Below, one piece after another: positions 8,401-16,904 of a stretch of 33,340 bases of DNA. The stretch spans positions 1 through 33,340 of the forward strand of contig JAAUSO010000070.1 of NCBI GenBank assembly GCA_012033205.1, written 5' to 3'. The DNA is from Richelia sp. SL_2_1. GTDB taxonomy: Bacteria; Cyanobacteriota; Cyanobacteriia; Cyanobacteriales; Nostocaceae. Within the stretch, counting starts at the first letter, position 1; each line of letters opens with the position of its first letter. The position numbers and the translations under genes are program-made. The notes below the pieces were generated by a model that saw only the letters and a list, made by a program, of their open reading frames with translations, ran no database searches and was not told the origin of the DNA.

Positions 8401-11400
8401 TCAATTGACTTTAAACTTACTTACACTTGCTAACAATTCCTGTCCCATTTCAGATAACTGTTGGAAGACTACGGCAATGTTGTTAGTTTCGGTGAAAGTT
8501 CTTTCGGAAATCTCGGCTACGTCTTTCATGGATGCTGTGGCTGATACTGATTGCACCATTTGGGTTTGGGTTGCATCACTAATTCTTTGGAGTAATTCGC
8601 TGATTTCAGCAGTTGCATCAACAATGTCGTTGAGGTTCTGTCTGGTTTCGTTGACTAAATTGGTACCTTCTACTACCTGCTGAATACCTGTTTCCATGGC
8701 TACTGCTACTTCACTGGTTTCTTCTTGGATTTCTTGGACTAGTTTTTCAATTTCGATGGTTGCTGCTGCTGATTGACGAGACAGCGAACGTACTTCATCG
8801 GCTACTACTGCAAAGCCTTTACCATATTCACCTGCACGGGTGGCTTCAATTGCTGCGTTCAAAGCTAGTACGTTGGTTTGAGTTGCAAAGTTGCTGATTA
8901 AGTTTACTACTTTGGAAATTTTCTGGGAGGATTCACTCAGACGCTTAATCTTTTTACTGGTTTGAGCAACGGTTTCGCGGATTGCTTGAATGGCTTCTAC
9001 AGTCATATTCATGGCTGCATCGCCGCAATCTACGGTTTGGTTGGCTTTTTGGACTGCAATTTGTACTGATTCGGCATTTGATACTACCTCTTGAGTAGAA
9101 TCAACCATCTGTTGAATTTCGGTTAAAGAGCCGCTAATTTCTCTTGACTGTTGTTGTGCTAATTCTGTTAATCCAGTCAGGGATAGGGTGCTTTCCACGG
9201 AAGTTTCCGCAACTTGTTGAGCGGCTGCTTGTACTTGCAGAACAATTTGCCGCAATGCTTGTAGAGTATTGTTATAAGCATCGGCGATGGTACCTAGTTC
9301 ATCTTCAGTAATCGGCGCACGTACTGTTAAATCGCCGTTTAAAGCAGGTCTAACTGCTGCTAAAAGTTCCATGGCTCCTTTTTGCAAAGACTCTCTAGCT
9401 TGCTTCTCTCGTGCTGCTGCTTGTGCTACTTGTGAAGATTGTGTTTGTAATTGTTGCAGGAATTCAGCTTGTTGTAGGGCTACGCTTAATTGATTAGCAA
9501 TTTGACTCAACAAGTTAACTTCTGTGTCTTCCCATTCGCGAGGAGCGTCATTCTGATAAGCTGCGAGCATCCCCCAGAGTTTTTGTCCTTGATAGATAGG
9601 CACGATCGCGTAAGCTTTACATTGATATTGCTCTAACACCTGAAGATAACACTCGTTAAATCCTCTGGCGTATATATCAGACACAACATAAACTTGTTTA
9701 TCAGTAATATTACCAGCTAAAGAACTTTGTAAATAAGGGTCAGCAGTACTTTTATCGACTTCGCTACTTTTGAACAAAGTTCGCATTCGACTACAGCTAT
9801 TTATACTTTCTTGTAAGCGTTGAATTTGATTTTGTCTTTCTACTAAGGGAAGCCAACCGGGACTTACTGATTCGGAAACAAATTCCCCGCTGTAATCTGG
9901 ATTGAGCCGATATACTGCAACGCGATCGCTACTTAACAAGGCTCGCACTTCTTGAGTAGTAGTTAAAAAGATACTCTCCATATCAAGAGATTGCCGAATT
10001 TTGTCAATCACTTTGGCTACAGTGCGATCGCGTTTCACGGCTTGAGCCATTTTTTGGGATTGCTGTTGATATTTATCCAATGTTTGTGTCTGTTGCATTG
10101 CTACAGCCACCAATACGGCAATTTGTTCCATTGCGCTAATTTCAAAATCTTCCCAGTGACGAGTCCCGGAATGTTGATAACTAGCTAGCAATCCCCAAAG
10201 TTTATCACCTTGAAAGATGGGAACGGTAAGATAAGCTTTAGCTTCAAATTGCTCTAATAACTCCATGTAGCAAGGAGGAAAGCCGGCTTTTTCTACATCA
10301 TTAACAACAAAACTGGCTTTTTGTTTGTAGCGACCACCTTGATTGTCTTGAATATAAGTATCCTTTTTTTTATACACTGAAGCAAGGTTGCGGATAGAGT
10401 CGCAATGACCGTTTTCTTTCAATAAAGCTTGGTCAATTTCTTTTTCTATAAAAGGTTTCCAGTTTTTACCGATAGATTCTACAATAAATTCACCGCTCCA
10501 ATCCTCATTAAAGCGATAAACAACAGTACGATCTGCTTCCAATAAGCGACGGACTTCGTAAACAGTTGTTTGCAAAATTTGACTAAATTGTGAAGAATCT
10601 ATACTTTGTTGTGTAAGACCTTCTCCAATTTTACGAGTCAGAGCAATTAGACTTTGCTGACGTTCCGCTGTCTTCGCTAATTTGCGCGATTGCTCTTCAG
10701 TTTGCTCTAGGAATTCTGCTTGAGATACAGCTACACCCAAATTAACCCCAATTTGACGCAACAATTTCACTTGCTCTTGTTGCCATTGATAAGCATCAGT
10801 ATTTTGATAAGCACCTAGTAAACCCCATAATTTCTGTCCTGAGAATACTGGAACAATTACGTAAGCTCTAACTTGAAACTGTTCCAAAATTTCTATGTGA
10901 CAGGGTGCGTGATTCATCTCATAGATATCATTCACTACCAAGGTTTCATGCTGACGATAACGTCCTCCTTGAGTTTCCTGTAGATGACTATCTTCCCAAA
11001 CAGTTTTGATACCAGCACCAACCAGAGGAACCCAACCATTAGCCACAGATTCAGCGATAAATTCCCCGCTCCAATCAGCATTAAAGCGATAAACTGCTAA
11101 ACGATCGCATTGAATTAATTGACGGACATCCTGGGTAGTAGTACGAAAAACTTTATCAAGACTAGAGGCTGACTGAATCTTATCAATAACTTTTGAGATC
11201 GATTTAAATTCTTGTGATTGCTGTTCGAGTTTTCTTTGCAACTCAAAATTTTGCAATTTATGAGCAAATTCAGCCGTTACTTGAGTTAATAAACTAATTT
11301 CCCATTCTTCCCACTGACGTGGTGTTTTACAACTGTGTATCCCTAGTAATCCCCAGATTTCACCTGCAACTAAAATTGGAATGGTTAAACTAGCTGTAAT

Positions 11401-11850
11401 TTGGAATTTTTCTAACAGTTGAGCTTTGTAAGCCGTCAGTTCAATTTCTTTAATATCCTTGATACTCAGAGATTCTAAATATTCTTCTCTTGTATCTAAA
11501 CCAAAAATCATCGTCGGGAGAATTTCATCCTTGGTAGGTGTCCAACCCTGACTCATTGATTCTCCAATCACAACACCTGATGATGATGAATCAAAACGAT
11601 AAATCAACACACGGTCGCTTTTTATTTTCTTTCTAACTGCTGCGGTTGTAACTTTTACTAATTCTTCTAATTCTTTTAGTTGACAAATTTGATCAACAAT
11701 TGAGGATAAATGTATTCGCCAATTTTTAAATTGCTGATCAATATTTTTTAAATGAGAAACTTGTTGATTGAATTCACTGACTTTATCAGACTTGTCAATA
11801 TTATCGAAATGATGTCCGTTTTCAGTATTTTCTTGATATGCGCTGGTCAT
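8401..11850 (-). CDS. pixJ: Cyanobacteriochrome methyl-accepting phototaxis receptor with four GAF domains (PixJ-type)
   Basis: This 1149-residue receptor has no visible transmembrane helix. It has four GAF domains in a row (about 60-200, 230-385, 420-590, 620-795), a HAMP-like segment (about 828-880) and a methyl-accepting signalling domain with the conserved hairpin tip ([20 protein letters not shown]). GAF2 has the bilin-binding pair Cys317-His318 and the [14 protein letters not shown] stretch (285-298) that closely resembles red/green AnPixJ GAF2. No Asp-x-Cys-Phe second-cysteine motif is present there. GAF3 and GAF4 keep the cysteine but with Tyr after it (Cys527-Tyr528, Cys734-Tyr735). 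In GAF1 the cysteine position is Tyr141, so it should not bind bilin. The expected role is light sensing that feeds CheW and CheA. Chromophore binding and colour are inferred from the family. Confidence 0.95.
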   Translation of the reverse strand: MTSAYQENTENGHHFDNIDKSDKVSEFNQQVSHLKNIDQQFKNWRIHLSSIVDQICQLKELEELVKVTTAAVRKKIKSDRVLIYRFDSSSSGVVIGESMSQGWTPTKDEILPTMIFGLDTREEYLESLSIKDIKEIELTAYKAQLLEKFQITASLTIPILVAGEIWGLLGIHSCKTPRQWEEWEISLLTQVTAEFAHKLQNFELQRKLEQQSQEFKSISKVIDKIQSASSLDKVFRTTTQDVRQLIQCDRLAVYRFNADWSGEFIAESVANGWVPLVGAGIKTVWEDSHLQETQGGRYRQHETLVVNDIYEMNHAPCHIEILEQFQVRAYVIVPVFSGQKLWGLLGAYQNTDAYQWQQEQVKLLRQIGVNLGVAVSQAEFLEQTEEQSRKLAKTAERQQSLIALTRKIGEGLTQQSIDSSQFSQILQTTVYEVRRLLEADRTVVYRFNEDWSGEFIVESIGKNWKPFIEKEIDQALLKENGHCDSIRNLASVYKKKDTYIQDNQGGRYKQKASFVVNDVEKAGFPPCYMELLEQFEAKAYLTVPIFQGDKLWGLLASYQHSGTRHWEDFEISAMEQIAVLVAVAMQQTQTLDKYQQQSQKMAQAVKRDRTVAKVIDKIRQSLDMESIFLTTTQEVRALLSSDRVAVYRLNPDYSGEFVSESVSPGWLPLVERQNQIQRLQESINSCSRMRTLFKSSEVDKSTADPYLQSSLAGNITDKQVYVVSDIYARGFNECYLQVLEQYQCKAYAIVPIYQGQKLWGMLAAYQNDAPREWEDTEVNLLSQIANQLSVALQQAEFLQQLQTQSSQVAQAAAREKQARESLQKGAMELLAAVRPALNGDLTVRAPITEDELGTIADAYNNTLQALRQIVLQVQAAAQQVAETSVESTLSLTGLTELAQQQSREISGSLTEIQQMVDSTQEVVSNAESVQIAVQKANQTVDCGDAAMNMTVEAIQAIRETVAQTSKKIKRLSESSQKISKVVNLISNFATQTNVLALNAAIEATRAGEYGKGFAVVADEVRSLSRQSAAATIEIEKLVQEIQEETSEVAVAMETGIQQVVEGTNLVNETRQNLNDIVDATAEISELLQRISDATQTQMVQSVSATASMKDVAEISERTFTETNNIAVVFQQLSEMGQELLASVSKFKVN

Positions 11851-11928
11851 TGGAGGTACCTAAAATATTTGTATTTGTTATGGGTAATGAAAAAATATTT
11901 ATTGTTTTGTTTTTATGGCTATTGGCTA

Positions 11929-12402
11929 TTAATTATGAATTGACCATAAAGGAGATTGAATAATTGCAGAAGCATCTAAATTCACAATCATTTCTTCTGA
12001 AGAATTAATAAAATATCCTTGTACAAAAGGAGCAACTTCTTGAGAAACTAATTCGGTTGATGGTGGTTTCATTTGTTCTAAACTAAACTCTTCAATATCC
12101 ATAATTTGCCGCACCAATAATCCCAAGGATTTACCTTCTTTCTCCAATATAATTGTCATCATTTTTGCAACAAAATTACTGCCATCAAAACAAGGTAAGT
12201 AACCTAGCATTGCTTCTAAATCAATTAACCAAAGCATAGAGCCGCGCCAATTATAAATCCCAAATACACAGCTTGGCATTTGGGGAACATAGCAAACTTC
12301 ATTCAAGGATACAGGTAAAATTTCTGTGACGTTTTGCAATGAAATAATTGCTGTGTTTTGTATACCCAAGTTAAAGCTTAAAAACTTTTCTGAACTGTCC
12401 AA
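11929..12402 (-). CDS. CheW-type adaptor (PixI-like)
   Basis: A 157-residue single CheW domain (FLSFNLGIQNTAIISLQNVT ... VFGIYNWRGSMLWLIDL ... LGLLVRQIMDIEEF) that would couple the receptor to CheA. The N-terminus has no ATG in frame: the start is TTG at 12402, preceded by AAGGAA eight bases upstream, with an in-frame stop just before it. It sits between the CheY and receptor genes in the same direction, an order seen in cyanobacterial phototaxis operons. Confidence 0.9.
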   Translation of the reverse strand: MDSSEKFLSFNLGIQNTAIISLQNVTEILPVSLNEVCYVPQMPSCVFGIYNWRGSMLWLIDLEAMLGYLPCFDGSNFVAKMMTIILEKEGKSLGLLVRQIMDIEEFSLEQMKPPSTELVSQEVAPFVQGYFINSSEEMIVNLDASAIIQSPLWSIHN

Positions 12403-12515
12403 GATGATTGTTCCTTATACAGGTTTATTTCTATGTTTTTAAGGAGAGCTATTAACTGTTCACGGGGAAAAGTTGAGAATATGGGAGCTTCCTATTCGCT
12501 TTTATTCTTAATCAA

Positions 12516-12878
12516 CTATTTCTTCAATTTTTGTAGAATTCCTTCTAATTCTTCCTTTTGTACCGGCTTAGAAAGATAAGCATCAGCACCTAACATATCA
12601 CCCCACATTTTATCGACATCAGTATTTTTTGTAGAGCAGAAAACCACTGGAATAGTTTTGGTATTAGGATTATTTTTGAGTTCCCGACAAATTTCAAACC
12701 CGCTTTTTCCAGGTAAAATTACATCCAGAAATATCATATCAGGTTTATTTTGAGTGATTTTTTCTTGAGCCTCTTCACTACTTGTTGCTCCCATGACGCT
12801 GTAGCCTGCTTGCTCTAAATAACGGCTAATCACTTGCATATCAGTTAAACCGTCTTCAACAACCAAAATCGTACTCAT
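12516..12878 (-). CDS. CheY-type single-domain response regulator (PixH-like)
   Basis: A 120-residue receiver domain with acidic pocket Glu8-Asp9, phospho-acceptor Asp52 (FLDVILPGKSG), switch Ser82 (FCSTKN) and Lys104 (YLSKP). No output domain is present. In the Synechocystis pix/pil systems the equivalent protein takes phosphate from CheA and influences pilus motility. That role here is inferred from gene order: PATAN regulator, CheY, CheW, receptor, CheA. Confidence 0.93.
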   Translation of the reverse strand: MSTILVVEDGLTDMQVISRYLEQAGYSVMGATSSEEAQEKITQNKPDMIFLDVILPGKSGFEICRELKNNPNTKTIPVVFCSTKNTDVDKMWGDMLGADAYLSKPVQKEELEGILQKLKK

Positions 12879-13105
12879 AGCAATTACCTATCAAATTTAT
12901 TTAACAACAGAAAAAAACGGCTATTGAGCATTTAAATTAGATATTTTCCTCTTGGACTTTATCTAATTTTCATGCATATAAAGTTAATTAAGCTTCAGTG
13001 TAAATACTTATGCTTGACTCGAAAGAGATTTAATAAATAGGCATTTACTTACTCCCTGATCGCTGGAAGACTACTGAAAAAAAACCGCAGCGGAAAATGT
13101 GGTCT

Positions 13106-13120
13106 TGGGGGTCTCCCCCA
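13106..13120. repeat. Short hairpin TGGGGG-TCT-CCCCCA
   Basis: A perfect six-base stem with a three-base loop in the 357-base gap (12879-13235) between the CheY and PATAN-regulator genes. The adjoining stretch 13136-13161 (agacagagacacagagaac...) looks like a common cyanobacterial interspersed repeat. I see no gene in this gap. Confidence 0.5.
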
Positions 13121-13235
13121 TGAAAAACTTTGGCTAGACAGAGACACAGAGAACACGGAGGAAAGAGATCAGGAGAGATGGGTAATTTTAGACCGGGATA
13201 GGAGTAAAAGAATGTTGCTTATAAAAACAAGTAAA

Positions 13236-13886
13236 TTAAGAATGTCCGAATGACATTTGTGCATTTACATTACCCTTAGCACTAGTCGGTGATTGAGGTT
13301 GTATATACTTACGAATTACTCCCAGTACTTTATCGGCAACTATAGGCTTGGTAATAAAATCAGTGGAACCAACTACCTTGGCACGAACTCGGTCAAATAA
13401 TCCATCACTGCCCGTAAGAATAATTACTGGTGTGTTTGTAAAAACTGAAATCCGGCGCAATTGAGCGCAAATCTCGTAACCACTAGCAACTGGCATCACC
13501 AAATCTAAAAAAATTAAGTCTGGTTTATTTTCAATCAAAACGGGTAAAGCCTGCACGGGATCTTGAATTTTAATAAACCTTAGTCCTTGAGGAACAAGAA
13601 TTTGTTCGAGCATCTGACAGACTTGAGGACTATCATCTACACAAGCTATTAATGGACCATTAGGTGGTTCCGCTTCCGGTTCCACTGTCGGTATATTTGG
13701 ACTCTCACCTATTTTGAAAGGCAAATCGGGAACTTTGATCAGTTCGACGATGCCTTTGAGGACGTAAGGTAGTAATGAACGAGCTATAGGTAAGGGACTT
13801 TGCTTCATTTTCACGGCTAAATCCCGCAGGGTGTATTTACCGTTCATCAAATTCACAAAGTTTTTGTACACAGCTGGACTTACCAT
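13236..13886 (-). CDS. PATAN response regulator, C-terminal part (receiver domain)
   Basis: Residues 3-55 (SPAVYKNFVNLMNGKYTLRD...) are the end of the PATAN region. Residues about 78-195 are a receiver domain with Asp84-Asp85, phospho-acceptor Asp128 (FLDLVMP), Thr158 and Lys180 (TKP). The whole resembles the second half of PatA/PixG-type regulators, which normally run without a break. The ATG at 13886 overlaps the stop of the upstream part by seven bases (ATGGTAA), so either translational coupling of a split gene or a one-base frameshift would explain it. There is no good Shine-Dalgarno right before it. Confidence 0.9.
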   Translation of the reverse strand: MVSPAVYKNFVNLMNGKYTLRDLAVKMKQSPLPIARSLLPYVLKGIVELIKVPDLPFKIGESPNIPTVEPEAEPPNGPLIACVDDSPQVCQMLEQILVPQGLRFIKIQDPVQALPVLIENKPDLIFLDLVMPVASGYEICAQLRRISVFTNTPVIILTGSDGLFDRVRAKVVGSTDFITKPIVADKVLGVIRKYIQPQSPTSAKGNVNAQMSFGHS

Positions 13887-14455
13887 TGCTGTAACTGTTC
13901 GGCTCTGCGGAGAATTGGAGCCAAATCGGGAGAAAAATTTGCCAAACCCGCTTCAGACCAATTTTTCCAACTATCTTCCATGAACTTCAGAGACATATCT
14001 GCACTTGTAAAGCTCATCGGCGCTTCCAATATCACATCAGCACTGCGATCGCACTGAATTTGATTGAAATGCGCTTGTTGAGCTAAATCAAACAGTAGTT
14101 CTGCAATAGTTCTTTCTACAACAGAGTTAATATACTCGCGCTTGATTTTCTGCTTTTCATGTAAAATTTCCAGCAGTCTATAATCCCAATAATCATTTGA
14201 GATTGATATTTCTGTGGAATTTAACTGCATATTGTCAATGTCAATATCCGGGCAATGTTGAGTCATGTGTCTGCGCCAGCGTCGGAAAGGATGAGTCCCT
14301 CCAGTTGCCCAAACTATACGACCCAATCGGTAGTAAAAAACCCATTTATTCCCTTTGGAACTTTTGATGTTTAATTTGCCACTGTATTGTAATCGAGTAC
14401 AAGTTTTAAATTCATCGAGCAATTGACTCGATACCATCATTTCCGGATGGCTCAT
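13880..14455 (-). CDS. PATAN response regulator, N-terminal part (PATAN/DUF4388 domain)
   Basis: The 191 residues match the PATAN/DUF4388 N-terminus of PatA- and PixG-like regulators: LLDEFKTCTRLQYSGKLNIK, then WVFYYRLGRIVWATGGTHPF (about 38-57) and RRWRRHM. The frame reads EQLQQW and stops; family members continue as ...EQLQQQVSP into the next frame. The combined span 13236-14455 (1220 bases) is one short of 407 codons, so one lost base joins both halves. An AAGGGAA Shine-Dalgarno precedes the ATG. This is the promoter-proximal gene of the taxis operon. In relatives such regulators act on pilus motors. Confidence 0.9.
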   Translation of the reverse strand: MSHPEMMVSSQLLDEFKTCTRLQYSGKLNIKSSKGNKWVFYYRLGRIVWATGGTHPFRRWRRHMTQHCPDIDIDNMQLNSTEISISNDYWDYRLLEILHEKQKIKREYINSVVERTIAELLFDLAQQAHFNQIQCDRSADVILEAPMSFTSADMSLKFMEDSWKNWSEAGLANFSPDLAPILRRAEQLQQW

Positions 14456-14981
14456 ACTTTATTCCCTTTGTTAATAGGTCTTCCCTTAAAAGTCCAGAAT
14501 AGCTATACAGCTATTGAGGAGATACTTGATTGAATGGAATCCAATAAGCAAACCGACTCCGGATAGCGACCCTAATTTGATGTAGTGGTTAATAACGTTT
14601 CTTGTTTAAGACCGAGAACATTTACAATATATATTTATAGAAATATAGAAAAAATCTATTAATAGAATTTCTCTCTTATTTGATATATTTGTTAACATTC
14701 CATGAATTATTTCAAGAATTACTATACCCCAATACGAGGATGCACCCAACAGTTACACATAATTTTAGACTCTTCTGTGTATAATAAAATCCGTGTTTAT
14801 TCTGATTTTGATTTTTCTGGATTCTCTTGTTTGTAAGGATTTTAGCTGACATCATCAATTAAATTGTTTACCAAAGATTATCAATTATATTGTGATAATT
14901 TTGAATTAGCCCTAAGTAATAATACGTAAAAAAATAGTTTGTTCTGGTTTTATAGATAATTAAAATTGATTGAGTAAACCG

Positions 14982-15014
14982 CTTGTAGAGACGTGAAATT
15001 TCAGTCTCTACAAG
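14982..15014. repeat. Near-perfect palindrome in the 587-base gap before murQ
   Basis: CTTGTAGAGAC (14982-14992) pairs with GTCTCTACAAG (15004-15014), and the inner TGAAATTTCA is itself palindromic. It resembles the GTAGAGACG-type interspersed repeats seen at 7796 and 30143. It lies just past the murQ stop. The rest of the gap 14456-15042 is AT-rich and shows no gene; it should hold the taxis operon promoter. An ATTATCA/TGATAAT inverted repeat near 14877-14899 is a possible operator of unknown use. Confidence 0.75.
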
Positions 15015-15042
15015 GGTTTACAACTAAATTTTAATTAAATTT

Positions 15043-15951
15043 TTATCTTTCTGCTTGAATTGCTTCTCTGAGATTTCCCTGATGCTGCAAGAGCAGTTTA
15101 TCGGCTTGTTCTTTATCCAATCCTGTTTCGTGCATCAACACTGCTAATTTTACCCATTTACCGCTACGTTCGAGTAAAATGTCAGCTGTTTCACGACTCA
15201 AAGAAGTTAAATCTTGCAAAATTCGTAAAGCGCGATCGCGTAACTTTTGATTTGTGACTGCGACATCTACCATGCGATTACCGTACACTTTCCCAAGTTT
15301 TACCATTACGCCGGTAGAAAGGATATTTAATGCTAATTTGGTGGCTGTACCGGCTTTCAGACGAGTGGAACCGGCTAGTATTTCGGGTCCGGTAAGCAAA
15401 CGAATATCAACGTCTACTTGGATACTGACTTGCTCGGATGGAACGCAAGCAATAAATATTGTGGTAGCACCACGGCTATTAGCTGCGTTGATTGCACCGT
15501 GAACAAAGGGAGTGGTTCCACCTGCGGTAATACCTACGACGACATCAAGCTGAGTAATTTCTCGTTGAGCGATTGTAGCTGCACCGTCTTCAGCGCGGTC
15601 TTCTAAGTCTTCGGAACTACGTACTAATGCGCCAGCACCACCAGCAATTATACCTTGGACTAGTTCGGGAGGAGTACAAAAAGTCGGCGGACATTCAGCA
15701 GCATCTAATACACCCAATCTACCGGAAGTACCCGCACCTACGTAAAACAAGCGTCCACCTTTTTGAAGACTTTGGGCTGTCAAATCAATGGCTTTTGCTA
15801 AGTCTTGTTTTGCCGCAGCTACGGCAGCAACGGCTTTTGCATCTTCACGATTAAACAGTTCGACAAATTCGATGCTAGTTAATTGGTCTAAATTTAGACT
15901 ATCGGGATTAACTTGTTCGGTTAGTAAGTGTCCGCGCTCTTGCAATGCCAT
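15043..15951 (-). CDS. murQ: N-acetylmuramic acid 6-phosphate etherase
   Basis: MurQ cleaves the lactyl ether of MurNAc-6-phosphate to give GlcNAc-6-phosphate and lactate, a cytoplasmic step of cell-wall sugar recycling. The 302 residues begin MALQERGHLLTEQVNPDS and contain the SIS-domain hallmark GAGTSGRLGVLDAAECPPTF, GITAGGTTPFVHGAI and KAGTATKLALNILSTG, with the usual helical C-terminal tail. I chose the ATG at 15951 rather than the upstream one at 16026. The family starts there, AAGGA lies about 11 bases upstream, and the extra 25 codons come from a GTCATTTG-type repeat. It follows the DUF3110 gene by 78 bases in the same direction, so co-transcription is likely. A PTS for MurNAc, as in E. 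coli, is not seen nearby. Confidence 0.96.
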   Translation of the reverse strand: MALQERGHLLTEQVNPDSLNLDQLTSIEFVELFNREDAKAVAAVAAAKQDLAKAIDLTAQSLQKGGRLFYVGAGTSGRLGVLDAAECPPTFCTPPELVQGIIAGGAGALVRSSEDLEDRAEDGAATIAQREITQLDVVVGITAGGTTPFVHGAINAANSRGATTIFIACVPSEQVSIQVDVDIRLLTGPEILAGSTRLKAGTATKLALNILSTGVMVKLGKVYGNRMVDVAVTNQKLRDRALRILQDLTSLSRETADILLERSGKWVKLAVLMHETGLDKEQADKLLLQHQGNLREAIQAER

Positions 15952-15975
15952 GTGTTTTTTTATCCTTGATTTATT

Positions 15976-16019
15976 GTCATTGTCATTTGCCCTTCGTCCG
16001 AGGACAAATGACAAATGAC
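15976..16019. repeat. Fold-back repeat of GTCATTTG units
   Basis: GTCATTGTCATTTGCCCTTC pairs imperfectly with a downstream inverted copy (gaggacaaatgacaaatgac) in the DUF3110-murQ spacer. It belongs to the interspersed repeats typical of Nostocales and explains the spurious N-terminal extension of the murQ frame. Confidence 0.65.
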
Positions 16020-16029
16020 CAATCAATTT

Positions 16030-16422
16030 TTACAATAATCCTTCCAGTTTGCGACGGATATTGTCTAGTTCGGAATTTGACATTTCTGCTTTTTCTTCGG
16101 CTTTTGGTTCGCTGAAAGTTGAACCGGCTTCATTCCAATCTGTTTGATCGACGTTTTGTTCTGGAGGAACAACTAAATCACCGTCGGTGGGAACGAGTTC
16201 GTAATCATAATCAGCACTTTCGCAAAAACGCTCTATTTCTGACCTATCCATTGGTTCGACTGCGGGAGAAGGAAAATCTTGCGCTTCGAGCATTAACGCA
16301 AAGCGTGTAGCATCGTCTTCGGATTCAAACATCAACACCTTATTGCGATCGCCAATCCGGACTGTATGAATTCCCTCATTTTCTGTACGGGCATTAAAGA
16401 GTAACACAAAAACGCGCCCCAT
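16030..16422 (-). CDS. DUF3110 domain protein
   Basis: The 130-residue protein starts MGRVFVLLFNARTENEGIHT and carries the DUF3110 domain over about residues 1-80 (VRIGDRNKVLMFESEDDATR). An acidic, Pro- and Glu-rich linker follows, then a short C-terminal helix (LDNIRRKLEGLL). The family occurs in cyanobacteria and plastid-bearing relatives; its function is not known to me. It precedes murQ in the same direction and is divergent from the TamB-like gene. Confidence 0.88.
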   Translation of the reverse strand: MGRVFVLLFNARTENEGIHTVRIGDRNKVLMFESEDDATRFALMLEAQDFPSPAVEPMDRSEIERFCESADYDYELVPTDGDLVVPPEQNVDQTDWNEAGSTFSEPKAEEKAEMSNSELDNIRRKLEGLL

Positions 16423-16600
16423 CTGTAATCACCTGTCCTTTTGTTTGGGTTCTATCTATATTAAAGTTTGTAGGATGCACTTGAGGAAAATTTGAGAAAA
16501 TAATTCTCCCTTTCTTAAGATTTTCCTGAATACACTTTTATTTTGGCGCTAATATCAACAGGTATACCATTGGGTTTATGATTCATAATTCATTGATGCT

Positions 16601-16641
16601 ACAAGCTTTGGATTGATCCGTGGAATCAATCCAAAGCTTGT
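16601..16641. repeat. Perfect 17-base inverted repeat with a 7-base loop
   Basis: ACAAGCTTTGGATTGAT (16601-16617) is the exact reverse complement of 16625-16641. It lies in the 482-base gap between two divergent genes, so it is unlikely to be a terminator. It may be an interspersed palindrome or a regulatory structure in the TamB-like leader. The rest of the gap (16423-16904) shows nothing I can name. Confidence 0.85.
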
Positions 16642-16904
16642 ACTGAGCAAAGCGAATGTATCCAAAATCTAAAATCCAAAATGCTTTAGCCCCGGTAACG
16701 TTTCAATTTTAATTGTGTGGCGCAGGATTATTGAAAATTATTGCTACAACTGGGTTGAACCAACTTTGTTGTTTTTGAAATTAAAATTCCAGACTTTTTC
16801 GGCTTTGAGTCGGAGAGTTATCCTTATATAAATCCCAGTAAGCTACACGATTGCTAGTTTACCTATGTATTTGTTGCATCGGCTACAGTCAGAAGTAATA
16901 TAAA

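Noticed and set aside
15952-16026. Longer N-terminus for MurQ starting at 16026
   Set aside because: The added 25 codons derive from a fold-back repeat and do not resemble MurQ; the family start and a Shine-Dalgarno support 15951.
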